Source of the DNA: Opitutales bacterium
GTDB lineage: Bacteria > Verrucomicrobiota > Verrucomicrobiia > Opitutales > Seribacteraceae
Length of the DNA: 64,000 bases
NCBI GenBank assembly: GCA_028042835.1
Contig: JAOFOL010000002.1
Location: 1 to 64,000 of the forward strand
Direction: 5' to 3'
The translations under genes were made by a program, and so were the position numbers. Shown in pieces: positions 27,779-36,758 of the stretch; the stretch's first letter is position 1; each line of letters begins with the position of its first letter. Below the pieces are notes generated by a model. It saw nothing but the letters and a program-made list of their open reading frames with translations, did no database searches and was not told the DNA's origin.

Positions 27779-27991
27779 CTAGCCTGCTGCCATCCACAAA
27801 GAAACTAACACGATCAGAGTAATAATCGCTAATGCTTGAACCCATGGTTTATTGGTTTCGGTATTCAAATTTAGCAAATGATTACTTCCGAACTTTCCAT
27901 AATTAGGTTCTAAAGATTTCTTACATACAGGACACTCTGCACCATCTTTCTCATGCCATTCAAAATCACATTTGGAACATACTTTAAACAT
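27779..27991 (-). CDS. Zinc-ribbon single-pass membrane protein
   Basis: A 70-residue protein. Two CxxC pairs (CSKC and CPVC, residues 5-8 and 20-23) form a small rubredoxin-like zinc ribbon, followed by a polar linker and one C-terminal transmembrane helix (ALAIITLIVLVSLWMA). The ribbon should face the cytoplasm. Similar small proteins occur in many bacteria without a known role. It converges with the Minf_1886 gene and is divergent from the Sel1-repeat gene. The regular metal site argues for a real gene. Confidence 0.7.
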   Translation of the reverse strand: MFKVCSKCDFEWHEKDGAECPVCKKSLEPNYGKFGSNHLLNLNTETNKPWVQALAIITLIVLVSLWMAAG

Positions 27992-28073
27992 ACCAAAATC
28001 CCCTCTTTTTAGAGTCGAACAAATATTTTGACTTGCTTAGTATTTTCAACTTCGTGATTACTATTTAATTGTT

Positions 28074-29405
28074 TTGAAGATATACTCGCCCAAGTACAAA
28101 TTTTATCAAAACAAATCGTTCGCTTTCTTTGTGCTAACGATTTGGATTACTCTTTTGTTTCATTCCAAGACTTTTGGGTATGATCCCCTAAAAGAAACCC
28201 TAGCTACCATCCAACAAAAAGCCTTCAATGGAGATGCCTATTTCCAAGGCGTACTTGCCCTTTTTCATAAACATGGTGAGAGAGGAATGACAGTTGACTT
28301 AGAAGAAGCCGCAAGATGGGCTAAGATGTCTGCAGAGAAAAAAGGGGCACTTGGTCTTGCCACATTGGCTGCATTGGAGCTCGAGCAAGGAAATATATCT
28401 AAGGGTAGATTCCTTTATGATGAAGCTTACCTTCATACAAATCTCAGAAAACTTGGAGATAAAAAAGATCCACTCGCCTCATTCTGTTTGGGAATGATGG
28501 AAATTGATAACCCACCGTCTAACATTCCCAAAGCTCTGCGCCACCTGGAGGATGCTGCTGTCGGGGGCTTTCCTGCTGCTCAAGCTACCTTAGGAATGAT
28601 CTATTTCACAGGAATTGGTACCGCTAAAAATTCAGCTCTCGCGATCAAATGGTGCTCAAAAGCATCTAAAGAAAAAGTCCCTCTTGGTATGTTTTACCTT
28701 GGCATGGCTTATTCCGTAGGAGATGGGCTGCCCATGAATGACGAAATAGCAATGAGATGGATCCATGCTGCTGCAAGTAGAGAATTGGCCATGGCACAAT
28801 TAGTTTTAGGGATGAAACTTGCACAGGGAGACGGCATATCGAAAAACCTACCGCTTGCAATACAATGGCTAAGAAGAGCTTCCAAAAAAGGTTCTGCAGA
28901 TGCAGCCTTACAGCTGCGCAGATATGAGAACCTACTCGCTAGATCAGCATCTGCACCAGCTTCGTATAAAGTCCCGAGTCAACAATCCAGCTTGAGACAA
29001 AATATCACTCAATCTATATCCGATGATCTGAACGATAAAAATAAATCAATCGTTGCGTCAAACCAGTCCAATAAAATTAAAAGCATGGCTGAACAGGTTT
29101 ATCAGGAAGAAGAATTATTTGATCCTACGGTCTTTGATGAACCAGCTGATAAAGCATCTTCTTTACTTAATCTAGGTTTGGAAAATTATAAAAGTAGTAA
29201 ATTTATTGACGCAAAATTTTATTTTGAAAAAGCTTCCTCTGAAGATAATGTACAAGCCAATCGGTACCTAGGTATTCTTTATTTCTTAGGTCAAGGTGTA
29301 TCTATCGACTACAAAAAAGCCACTTCTTATTTCGAGATGGCTAAACTAAAAGGCGATCTAGAATCTGCAAGATATCTAAGGATCCTCAAGCAGTTCAAAG
29401 AGTAA
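28074..29405 (+). CDS. Exported Sel1-repeat (TPR-like) protein
   Basis: A 443-residue protein starting with TTG at 28074, with an export signal around residues 14-35. It contains about six Sel1-like repeats in a first block (for example AAQATLGMIYFTGIGTAKNS and AMAQLVLGMKLAQGDGISKN), a polar linker of some 80 residues, and one or two further repeats at the C-terminus (ANRYLGILYFLGQGVSIDYK). Sel1 repeats mediate protein-protein contacts; in the envelope they often serve as adaptors. It is alone on its strand, and a 267-base gap with inverted repeats follows it. Confidence 0.85.
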   Translation: MKIYSPKYKFYQNKSFAFFVLTIWITLLFHSKTFGYDPLKETLATIQQKAFNGDAYFQGVLALFHKHGERGMTVDLEEAARWAKMSAEKKGALGLATLAALELEQGNISKGRFLYDEAYLHTNLRKLGDKKDPLASFCLGMMEIDNPPSNIPKALRHLEDAAVGGFPAAQATLGMIYFTGIGTAKNSALAIKWCSKASKEKVPLGMFYLGMAYSVGDGLPMNDEIAMRWIHAAASRELAMAQLVLGMKLAQGDGISKNLPLAIQWLRRASKKGSADAALQLRRYENLLARSASAPASYKVPSQQSSLRQNITQSISDDLNDKNKSIVASNQSNKIKSMAEQVYQEEELFDPTVFDEPADKASSLLNLGLENYKSSKFIDAKFYFEKASSEDNVQANRYLGILYFLGQGVSIDYKKATSYFEMAKLKGDLESARYLRILKQFKE

Positions 29406-29672
29406 CAACTTATAATTCCGTTTTGAGTGTTTTGGTATTTTAGTACATTTTATAAATGTACGATTATCAATGCTTGAGAAGAGACTCTATCCAAACCATT
29501 AACTTTATTGTCTAAGTTATCAAGTTCTCCTGGAAGAAAGCTGAGCTAACTCTTCTGAATCATAGATAAGTTGATAACTAAAATAAGATTATACAGCGAG
29601 AGGTATAAAGTTTAATTTTAAAATTAAACCTAAAAATCATACTTGGAGAATAAGCCAACAAGAATTTGAGGG
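29406..29672. other. Longest non-coding gap, rich in inverted repeats
   Basis: This AT-rich 267-base stretch lies between the convergent stops of the Sel1 gene and the giant coiled-coil gene. It holds three inverted repeats: GTACATTT-TAT-AAATGTAC at 29443-29461; AGTTATCAA at 29515-29523 paired with TTGATAACT at 29571-29579; and a perfect 20-base palindrome GTTTAATTTTAAAATTAAAC at 29610-29629. The last could end transcription of the coiled-coil gene, but no clear U tract follows. I see no open frame worth calling and no recognisable RNA gene. Confidence 0.6.
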
Positions 29673-32600
29673 CTATTCAGCCCAAGCCGCATCTCTCAAG
29701 TTTAAACTGACTTGATTATTCCCGTTACTCAAATCTACATTCTTGGACCAGACGATACCAACTTGTCCAAGAGTCGATGCACCAACAAGAAAGTACTTTC
29801 CTGCTTTAACATTCTCAATGTTTGCTTCCCCTAGGGAATTGGTCTTAATCCTCAGCATACTTTGATTAGCAAGAGCATTTCGGATGGATGCGGCTGCACC
29901 AGGGAAACGATAGCCTCTCTGAATTGACCTTGCCCAATATTCAGCGTAGGAACCAATACCTTCATTTCCTGGCAATCGAATACCTGCTCCAGCCATAATC
30001 TGATCAAGATCACGATCAACTAAGAAAAATTCTGTAAAGCCAGCAGGACGGTTCCGGTTATTCAAGAACTGTACCTCCACCTTTAAATTTAACATCGCAT
30101 CGCCTTCAGGAATATTTTGTACCCCAGCACTAGAAGACCTGGGTAGGGTCACAGGAGATTGAGTTTGATTAAACGGAGTGAGCGGGGAAGCTTTTTGAAG
30201 ATTAGGAGTACGTGATGACCTAGAAATGGGGGCGAAAGGAACATTTCCTGGGCTTGGTAAATCATTGTTTTCGGACAAAGGCATCGATACTTGAATTGAA
30301 TTTGATGAATTGCCGCCTTGCCTTAATACTCGTATAGCTTCACGTGCACCAATCAAAGCTTTCTCTAGCGACTTCATACGATTACGCGAACTAGCCAATT
30401 CATCATTAAGCAATTCGACTTTCATTGCTGAAGAACGACCACGATCTAAAATCTCCTGCTTAATGTTTCGGGCATCCGCAAGTTCCTTCTTCAGATTGGT
30501 AACTTGAGAGCGTTCTTGATCTAGTTGAACTTGTGCAGACATATTACGCTGGTTTAAGTCCCTAATTTTCTGATCAAGCATAGCTCGGTCTGCATCAGGG
30601 CGATTAGTCATTGATACAAGTTGTGATTGAAGTTTTTGATTTTGAATCCTTAAATTATTTAACTCCGCTATTTGCTCATTCGAAAATGAAGGTGTTGATG
30701 GAATAGTAGGAATTGGAGCGGGCGTAGAAAGACTTGGTATTCTTGATGGAATATTTCTTAATTGAGACTGTGTATTTCTCAATTGCTCCTCGAGCCCATT
30801 TGCACGTTCCTCAGCGAAGGCAAGTTGCTGTTTAACTGCATCGGTATCGTACTTGGATTGTGAATTTTTATCCTGTGCACTTTGAAGATTTCCTTCCAGT
30901 CTGATAATCTGAGCTTTTAAGGCAGCACTATCTGCTGTTAAGCCTGGTATTCCTGCTTGTGCCTGTGCAAGCATTTCACGTAATTCAGCTAGCCGGTTTT
31001 CTTTTACTCCTAACTCCACAGAAAGCTGGGAATTTTCATTGCTAAGGCTATTAATACGATTTTGGAGCGAACTATTTTTCTGATCTGCCTGGCTTTTAGC
31101 GGTCGTAAGCGAAATATCCCTAAGCTTCGCATTTTCATTTTCAAGAGAAGTAACTTGGTCTTTTATCCGACCAAATTCTTCCATAGCATTTTTAAATTCG
31201 ATATTTAATTTTAGAGCATCATCTCTGCTCATATCTAGTTTATTTTGTAATTCGGTCACCTTTGGATCCTCTAAATTTCTAGCATTAAGCAAATCCTCTT
31301 GAAGCAAACGCATGTCATCCTGTAACCCGAGTAGTTCTTCTTTTTTTGCAACGCTTTCAGTTGAATCAACCACGGGTTGTTCGACTAGTTCTTGCTTAAG
31401 TGAAGCAATTTCGATTTGAAGCTCTTGATACCTAGGATCATTTGTAATATCAATTGGAGCAGGTTGTTGATTCTTGGCTTCGTCGAGGAGTCCTTCTGTC
31501 TCTTTTCTTAACTCTTCTGATTTACGCAATGCTGCAGTCAAGTTTTTGATTTTATCAAATGCAGCTGCTTCTGCACCTTTTGCTTTCTGAATGAGTTCTT
31601 CAAATTGGTCAGATTTTGAGTCAGCTAAATTCTTCTCAATATCGTTCATTCTTTTCCTCGTCTCTTCGAGTTCCGCTTCCATTTCAAGTGCTTCGGCTAC
31701 TGCATTCTGTAATTGTTCTCGTAGCGCGGCAACTACCGCATCATCTGGTTTGGGTTGGCTTACATCGCTTTTAGCCTCTTGTAACGCACTTTTTAAATCA
31801 GCAACTTCTTGATTCAATGCATCTACTTCTGCGTTGGATACAGGTGTTGGTTCTTCACGAACTGGAGATGTAGCTTGTATAATTTCAAGCTCAGATTCTT
31901 TTAATGCTAGTTCTTCGATCGCTTTTCCAAGCTGTTCTTTCAGATTATTAATATTTTGATCCTTAGTAGCAATTTCATCTTTTAAACCTGCAACTTCAGA
32001 AGGAATGACATCTGGAATAACACTAGGTTTTACTTTAGACTGGGAAATTAAAGCTATTGCTTTTTCCAAACGCTGTTCAAGTGCGACTCGTCCCTGTTCC
32101 TCTAATTCGTTTTGCTGCCTAAGGGACTCGACTTCAAGTTGAGAGGACACAAGTTGCTCCTCTAAAAGTTGAATCGACTCAGGGCCGACAATGTCGCTCG
32201 GTTCATCAGTTTTTGATTGCGGGTCATCTTTCGCATTTTCTAACATTGCGATTTGTTCACTAGCAGTTTTGAAATCAGATAGAAGTTTTTCTCGTTCCTC
32301 TCGCTCTTCTGCTAATTTTTCTTGAAGATCAACCACAGTTACTTCAGATAAAGCTAATTGGGATTCAAGTTTTTGCATTGCTTCACCATTTAACAAATCT
32401 TGATCAGGATTATCCTCCTTTAGTCCATTCTCCAACTCGGCAAGTCGCATCAAGGAAGTGGTCAACTTTTCTTGTAATGATTTAATCTTCATTTCGTTTT
32501 CACCTCCAGAAGTGCCTGACTGTGCGACTAATTCATCTGCTAACATTTCTTTTTCTGTGATTAAAGTAACGATTTTATTGTTCGCGATATCTAATTTTTC

Positions 32601-35600
32601 AAGAGCACCTGCAAGCTCTCCCTCCAAGGACATTAAAGCCTCATTATCCAATCCCTTAAATTCCTCCGAATTATCGGAGACAGGATCTTGTCCAGCTCTT
32701 TTTTCAACATTGGCCAATTCTTCAATTCGAGCAGACGCTTCTTTCAACTGCTCCTCAAGTTGATCTATCTTCTGAACATATTCCTGAGGAGCATTGTTAA
32801 GATCGGAAGAATCATCATCTTGCAAGTTTTGCAACTTGGTCAGTAACTTCTGACTATCCGATACAGCGTTTTCTTTTTCTTCCAAAGCTATCGCGAGTTC
32901 AGTTTCTACTAACGTAAGTTCCTTAAAGTTTCTTTCATCTACACTTTTTAATTTATCAGCCAACTCGACATTTGCCTTTCGTAATTCCTCAATATCGTCC
33001 GAACCTGCTTGATCTAATTTATCTAATTGAGAAACCGCACTTGCCAGTTCTTTTTCAAGTAGATCTATAGTTCTGGACTTTTCATCCTGCATAGATTCAA
33101 GCTGACCTCGAAGTTCCGCATTTTGTGCATTAGCTTCAAGTAACTCCTCTTCAACGGCAACAACCGCAGTAATGCTTGAATCGTCTGAATTTTCCACTCT
33201 TTTTTGAAGCTTGGAAATTTCTTCCTGAGAGCTCTTAAGATCTTTGTTTAATTGAGCAACCATCTTCTTCCGTTCTAAAGACGCACCTTTGCCCTCCTCA
33301 CGCATAATCATGAGTTCTGCTTCCAAATCAGAAATTTGCCCTACAAGTTTTCCCTTATCAGCTTCAGTCGATTGAATTGTGTTTATTTGAGTGGACATCG
33401 CATCAGCCAACTCAGCTCGTAAATTATCTACTTCTAAATTATATGATTCGGCTTCCTCTAAGCTTTCTTTTAAAATGCGAATGGTACCAAGGGCTTCTTG
33501 TAGTTGAGAAACTGCTTGCCTTGTCTCTACTGACTCCCCCAAACCTGCATTTTTCATTCTCGCAATTTCCTCCCTCGCTTTATCAAGTTCAGATTTAAGA
33601 TCTAAAACTAAGTCTTGAGATTCGTCTGTTTGATTGACTAGATTTTCTTGCTCAGAAAGTAACTTGTTATGCGTTCCCACGAGTTGCTCCTCCAAGTTAG
33701 CAATCTGTAAAGCATCCTCAGCTTGAGTTTTTTCATTTTCTTCGCGTTCGAAGACAAGCTCTACTTTTACTTTATTCAGTTCATCACGCAAAGATAATAC
33801 TACCTCATCCGTGTTGATATTGTTTTTATTTTGCGCACTTTTAGTTTCTTCTAAAACTTGATTAAGATCCTGCAATTGTCCCGCAATAACCTTTACTACT
33901 TCAAGTTCTTCTTTGAGGTTTTGTTTTTCATCTAAAACTAAATTCAACTCCTCATCTTTGCCTTTCAGCTCTAATTCTCTTCTAGATAACTGCTCCAAAG
34001 CTCTTTTCTGACGAAGGACAGCATTATCAAGCTCTATTTTTAATCCATCAATTACATCGGTAGCGCGAGATTGCTCTGATTCAAACCTGGCTGACAATTC
34101 TTGTATGCGAGTTTCTGAATCTTCTAAATTTTGTTCCATTTCGTTGACGAAAGGAATAGCTGGCAATTTGCCCAAGGACGCCTCTCTAAGAGCTTCCTGT
34201 GCCATTTGAGCGTCTTCTTCTAAAGATTGAATCGTGTTGGCAAAATCAAACTCACGCTTGGCCATTTGCTTTTGAGTATCATCAAATTGATTTTTTGTTT
34301 TCACCAGTTCAAGGTTAGAAGACTTCAATTGATCTTCTAGTTCTTGAACTTTTTCGGCTAAAGAGTTTCTTTCTAACCGATTTCCCTCTTTCGCTTTCAT
34401 TACTTCTTTTTTAGCTGCGTTTAAATCTAATAATAATTTGTTCACATAAGCTGGGCTGGCAGATCGCGTAGGCGAATCAGAGGCATCTTCCAGGGAGCTT
34501 TTAAGTTGAAGTAATTGATTCTCTAAATCTTTTTTCTCCCCAAGCTCTACTTGCATTCGAGCAATCTCCCCGAGAGATTTCCTAAGCTCGTCCTGTAAGT
34601 CAAGAAAGTCACGGGAAGAGGCCTCTACAGGAGCAGACTGTGCCATCCTAAGTGCGTTTTTAGTCTGAGAAAGCTCTCTTTCCAATGCCATTAATCTAGC
34701 CGAGTCTACACCGGCATTTGCAACTGTCGAGCGTGCTAAATCAAGTTCCCGCCGTGTTCTTTCCAATTCTGTAGTTATTGATCGGATGTACGAATTCGAT
34801 CTTTCTTGTTCCATCAATAAAGATTGTCTCGATTGCCTGAGGTCAGATCGTGCATTTTCAAGTTCACGCTCTAAACGATTAATTTGGTCACTGATGGATT
34901 TCGCCGACACCCCCTGCCCCGACAAGGTGCCATTTTGAAGTGCACTCTTTGTTCTCTCAAGAGAAGAAACCATTTGTTGAGACTCATCCAAATTATTTTT
35001 CAAAGAGACAATATCACGGTATGCGCGTCTTAATTCAATTTGCATCTGGGCAGTATCTTCGGAGAGTTCAGTTTGGATATTTTTTGATGCAGCAAGTTGA
35101 GATTCAAGTTTACTGATTTGAGAACCATTAGCCCTTTGGGCGGGCATAGGCTTCGTTAAAATATTAGATGTAGCTGAAATAGAAGGACGAAAGCGGTCGG
35201 ACGAAGATAAAGAAACCGCCTCATTTGAACTAATAACTGAAGAAACATTCCTACCAATTGAGGTTCGTGGTGTTGAAACTTCACTTGAAGGTGGTGGTGG
35301 AGTAGTTCTGGATATCAGATCTTCGCTTTCCTTTGCTAGGGATTGCATCCCGAAACTTGCATCTTTACGGGCTGCATCCATGAGTTTGCTTAAAGCACCC
35401 GATTCACTCTCGGTTCGTTCTACAGCTTCTTTCAATACCAATAAAGCAGGTTGAGCTTCTTCATACCTTCCTGCAAAATTATCACTCAGATCCGTCAAAA
35501 TACTTTGAGAATCTTCTACACGCTTAGTAGTTGCCACTATTGATTTGGAAAGCTCTTCTCTTCTTCCAACCCATGCATCTTCAACACCCTTCAGATTAGA

Positions 35601-35903
35601 TCTAAGTCTATCAACCTCAATTTTCGCGTTTGAATCTTGGTTCGATACAGAATCCAAGTTGGATAAAATATTATTCCGTCCGGCTGTCGTGGGGTTATCC
35701 TTTATCTGCGAGTTTAAATCATTAATGATTTTATTTTGCTGATCTAGTTTAGAACTTATCATAGATATCAGCTCATCTGCTGAAACCTTGGCGTTATCCG
35801 ATGTTTGGGCAAGTTGACTAAAGGCAAGTGAAGCAATTCCCACCAAAAATAATGGGATCCCCAACCAGCCTTGTCTAAGTACGGAAAGGCATGAAAATTT
35901 CAT
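29673..35903 (-). CDS. Giant exported coiled-coil protein (2076 residues)
   Basis: The protein starts with a signal peptide or membrane anchor (about 1-30, GIPLFLVGIASLAFSQ). Residues 30-210 are helical; 210-260 are Ser/Pro-rich; about 265-1780 are an almost unbroken coiled coil dense in Leu, Glu, Lys and Gln (typical piece: RLERELENARSDLRQSRQSL). Residues 1790-1930 are again Ser/Pro-rich, and the last 140 residues form a separate domain resembling a transthyretin-like/carboxypeptidase regulatory fold (GEANIENVKAGKYFLVGAST). A fully extended coil of this length would exceed 200 nm. I know no named family. A structural role spanning or lining the envelope is plausible but inferred. A small secreted protein gene is divergent from it. 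Confidence 0.8.
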   Translation of the reverse strand: MKFSCLSVLRQGWLGIPLFLVGIASLAFSQLAQTSDNAKVSADELISMISSKLDQQNKIINDLNSQIKDNPTTAGRNNILSNLDSVSNQDSNAKIEVDRLRSNLKGVEDAWVGRREELSKSIVATTKRVEDSQSILTDLSDNFAGRYEEAQPALLVLKEAVERTESESGALSKLMDAARKDASFGMQSLAKESEDLISRTTPPPPSSEVSTPRTSIGRNVSSVISSNEAVSLSSSDRFRPSISATSNILTKPMPAQRANGSQISKLESQLAASKNIQTELSEDTAQMQIELRRAYRDIVSLKNNLDESQQMVSSLERTKSALQNGTLSGQGVSAKSISDQINRLERELENARSDLRQSRQSLLMEQERSNSYIRSITTELERTRRELDLARSTVANAGVDSARLMALERELSQTKNALRMAQSAPVEASSRDFLDLQDELRKSLGEIARMQVELGEKKDLENQLLQLKSSLEDASDSPTRSASPAYVNKLLLDLNAAKKEVMKAKEGNRLERNSLAEKVQELEDQLKSSNLELVKTKNQFDDTQKQMAKREFDFANTIQSLEEDAQMAQEALREASLGKLPAIPFVNEMEQNLEDSETRIQELSARFESEQSRATDVIDGLKIELDNAVLRQKRALEQLSRRELELKGKDEELNLVLDEKQNLKEELEVVKVIAGQLQDLNQVLEETKSAQNKNNINTDEVVLSLRDELNKVKVELVFEREENEKTQAEDALQIANLEEQLVGTHNKLLSEQENLVNQTDESQDLVLDLKSELDKAREEIARMKNAGLGESVETRQAVSQLQEALGTIRILKESLEEAESYNLEVDNLRAELADAMSTQINTIQSTEADKGKLVGQISDLEAELMIMREEGKGASLERKKMVAQLNKDLKSSQEEISKLQKRVENSDDSSITAVVAVEEELLEANAQNAELRGQLESMQDEKSRTIDLLEKELASAVSQLDKLDQAGSDDIEELRKANVELADKLKSVDERNFKELTLVETELAIALEEKENAVSDSQKLLTKLQNLQDDDSSDLNNAPQEYVQKIDQLEEQLKEASARIEELANVEKRAGQDPVSDNSEEFKGLDNEALMSLEGELAGALEKLDIANNKIVTLITEKEMLADELVAQSGTSGGENEMKIKSLQEKLTTSLMRLAELENGLKEDNPDQDLLNGEAMQKLESQLALSEVTVVDLQEKLAEEREEREKLLSDFKTASEQIAMLENAKDDPQSKTDEPSDIVGPESIQLLEEQLVSSQLEVESLRQQNELEEQGRVALEQRLEKAIALISQSKVKPSVIPDVIPSEVAGLKDEIATKDQNINNLKEQLGKAIEELALKESELEIIQATSPVREEPTPVSNAEVDALNQEVADLKSALQEAKSDVSQPKPDDAVVAALREQLQNAVAEALEMEAELEETRKRMNDIEKNLADSKSDQFEELIQKAKGAEAAAFDKIKNLTAALRKSEELRKETEGLLDEAKNQQPAPIDITNDPRYQELQIEIASLKQELVEQPVVDSTESVAKKEELLGLQDDMRLLQEDLLNARNLEDPKVTELQNKLDMSRDDALKLNIEFKNAMEEFGRIKDQVTSLENENAKLRDISLTTAKSQADQKNSSLQNRINSLSNENSQLSVELGVKENRLAELREMLAQAQAGIPGLTADSAALKAQIIRLEGNLQSAQDKNSQSKYDTDAVKQQLAFAEERANGLEEQLRNTQSQLRNIPSRIPSLSTPAPIPTIPSTPSFSNEQIAELNNLRIQNQKLQSQLVSMTNRPDADRAMLDQKIRDLNQRNMSAQVQLDQERSQVTNLKKELADARNIKQEILDRGRSSAMKVELLNDELASSRNRMKSLEKALIGAREAIRVLRQGGNSSNSIQVSMPLSENNDLPSPGNVPFAPISRSSRTPNLQKASPLTPFNQTQSPVTLPRSSSAGVQNIPEGDAMLNLKVEVQFLNNRNRPAGFTEFFLVDRDLDQIMAGAGIRLPGNEGIGSYAEYWARSIQRGYRFPGAAASIRNALANQSMLRIKTNSLGEANIENVKAGKYFLVGASTLGQVGIVWSKNVDLSNGNNQVSLNLRDAAWAE

Positions 35904-36007
35904 GATTCCATGATGAGAAGCAACTCGGTAAAAGCAAGACTTGAATTAAGGGTGGAAAATAGATTAGAAATTGAAAACAAATTAATTCAAAACACCAAAA
36001 AACATTT

Positions 36008-36619
36008 ATGAAATCCTGCTTTGCACTGTCACTATTTATTACCTTACTTTGTTTAAACAATGCGATAGCAAGAATTGGAGAAGATCGCTTAAGTATTGAG
36101 AGAAGACTCTTAAAATCAGGAGGGTACCAATACCGCGATGATAAAACCATAGAAAATAGAAAACGTGGAATGCCCTATGTGAAATTTGAAGAATACTTTC
36201 CTAACAAACTAGATCTCCGCATTTACTACAAAACAATTGATGGTAGAAAGCCTTTGTCAAAGGATATTAAACCCTCAGCGATGCTAGAAGGTTGGAATTT
36301 ACACATACTATTTATTCAAGGAAAATCTGCGATTGAAGTGTACAAACGAAGTGAAAAAATTACTGAATTCGAACTCATACACCTATTGAATCTACAAAGT
36401 GGTAATTCTTTTTGGGAAAAGAAAAGCCATAATGATTTGGAGACAGGAAAATTATCTACATTTGGCTTCGAACTTGAAAGAAATGATAAGATGCTAAGAG
36501 CAAAGAAAATCGGTTCAAATGGAGTAATGATTTTCTCTACAATTGTAGATCATCAACTGAAAAAAAATATCCGTGATGAACAGATGGGAGAGGCACCATC
36601 AAGCATCGATGGTTTTTAA
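36008..36619 (+). CDS. Secreted hypothetical protein
   Basis: A 203-residue protein with a clear signal peptide (MKSCFALSLFITLLCLNNAI then A). The mature part contains charged beta-strand-like stretches such as MPYVKFEEYFPNKLDLRIYY and SAIEVYKRSEKITEFELIHL. No cysteine, repeat or catalytic motif is obvious. I do not recognise the family. It is divergent from the giant coiled-coil gene, 104 bases away, and ends 12 bases before the tRNA-Leu gene on the other strand. Confidence 0.65.
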   Translation: MKSCFALSLFITLLCLNNAIARIGEDRLSIERRLLKSGGYQYRDDKTIENRKRGMPYVKFEEYFPNKLDLRIYYKTIDGRKPLSKDIKPSAMLEGWNLHILFIQGKSAIEVYKRSEKITEFELIHLLNLQSGNSFWEKKSHNDLETGKLSTFGFELERNDKMLRAKKIGSNGVMIFSTIVDHQLKKNIRDEQMGEAPSSIDGF

Positions 36620-36631
36620 AAAACTGAAAAG

Positions 36632-36716
36632 TGGTGCCCAAGGGGGGAGTCGAACCCCCACACCGTAAGATACTAGATCCTAAATCTAGCGCGTCTACCA
36701 ATTCCGCCACTCGGGC
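36632..36716 (-). tRNA. tRNA-Leu (anticodon UAG)
   Basis: The minus strand reads GCCCGAGTGGCGGAATTGGT at the 5' end and ends CTTGGGC-A-CCA. The acceptor arms pair over seven positions with one G-U. The anticodon stem CTAGA/TCTAG encloses TTTAGGA, giving UAG, which reads CUN leucine codons. A long variable arm (class II) and a normal T arm (GGGGG-TTCGACT-CCCCC) are present, and CCA is encoded. It lies 42 bases downstream of nuoN on the same strand, so read-through from the nuo operon is possible. Confidence 0.96.
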
Positions 36717-36758
36717 AATGTGTTTTTTTTAAAGATTAAATTTGGTACAATTGCAACA

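Noticed and set aside
30310-35742. Plus-strand Ser/Leu-rich frames opposite the coiled-coil gene
   Set aside because: The composition is what the reverse complement of Glu/Leu/Lys codons gives; no family or start signal was seen.
36721-36730. Run of eight T next to the tRNA-Leu as a terminator
   Set aside because: On the strand of nuoN and the tRNA the run reads as A, so it cannot be their U tract, and no stem precedes it on the plus strand.
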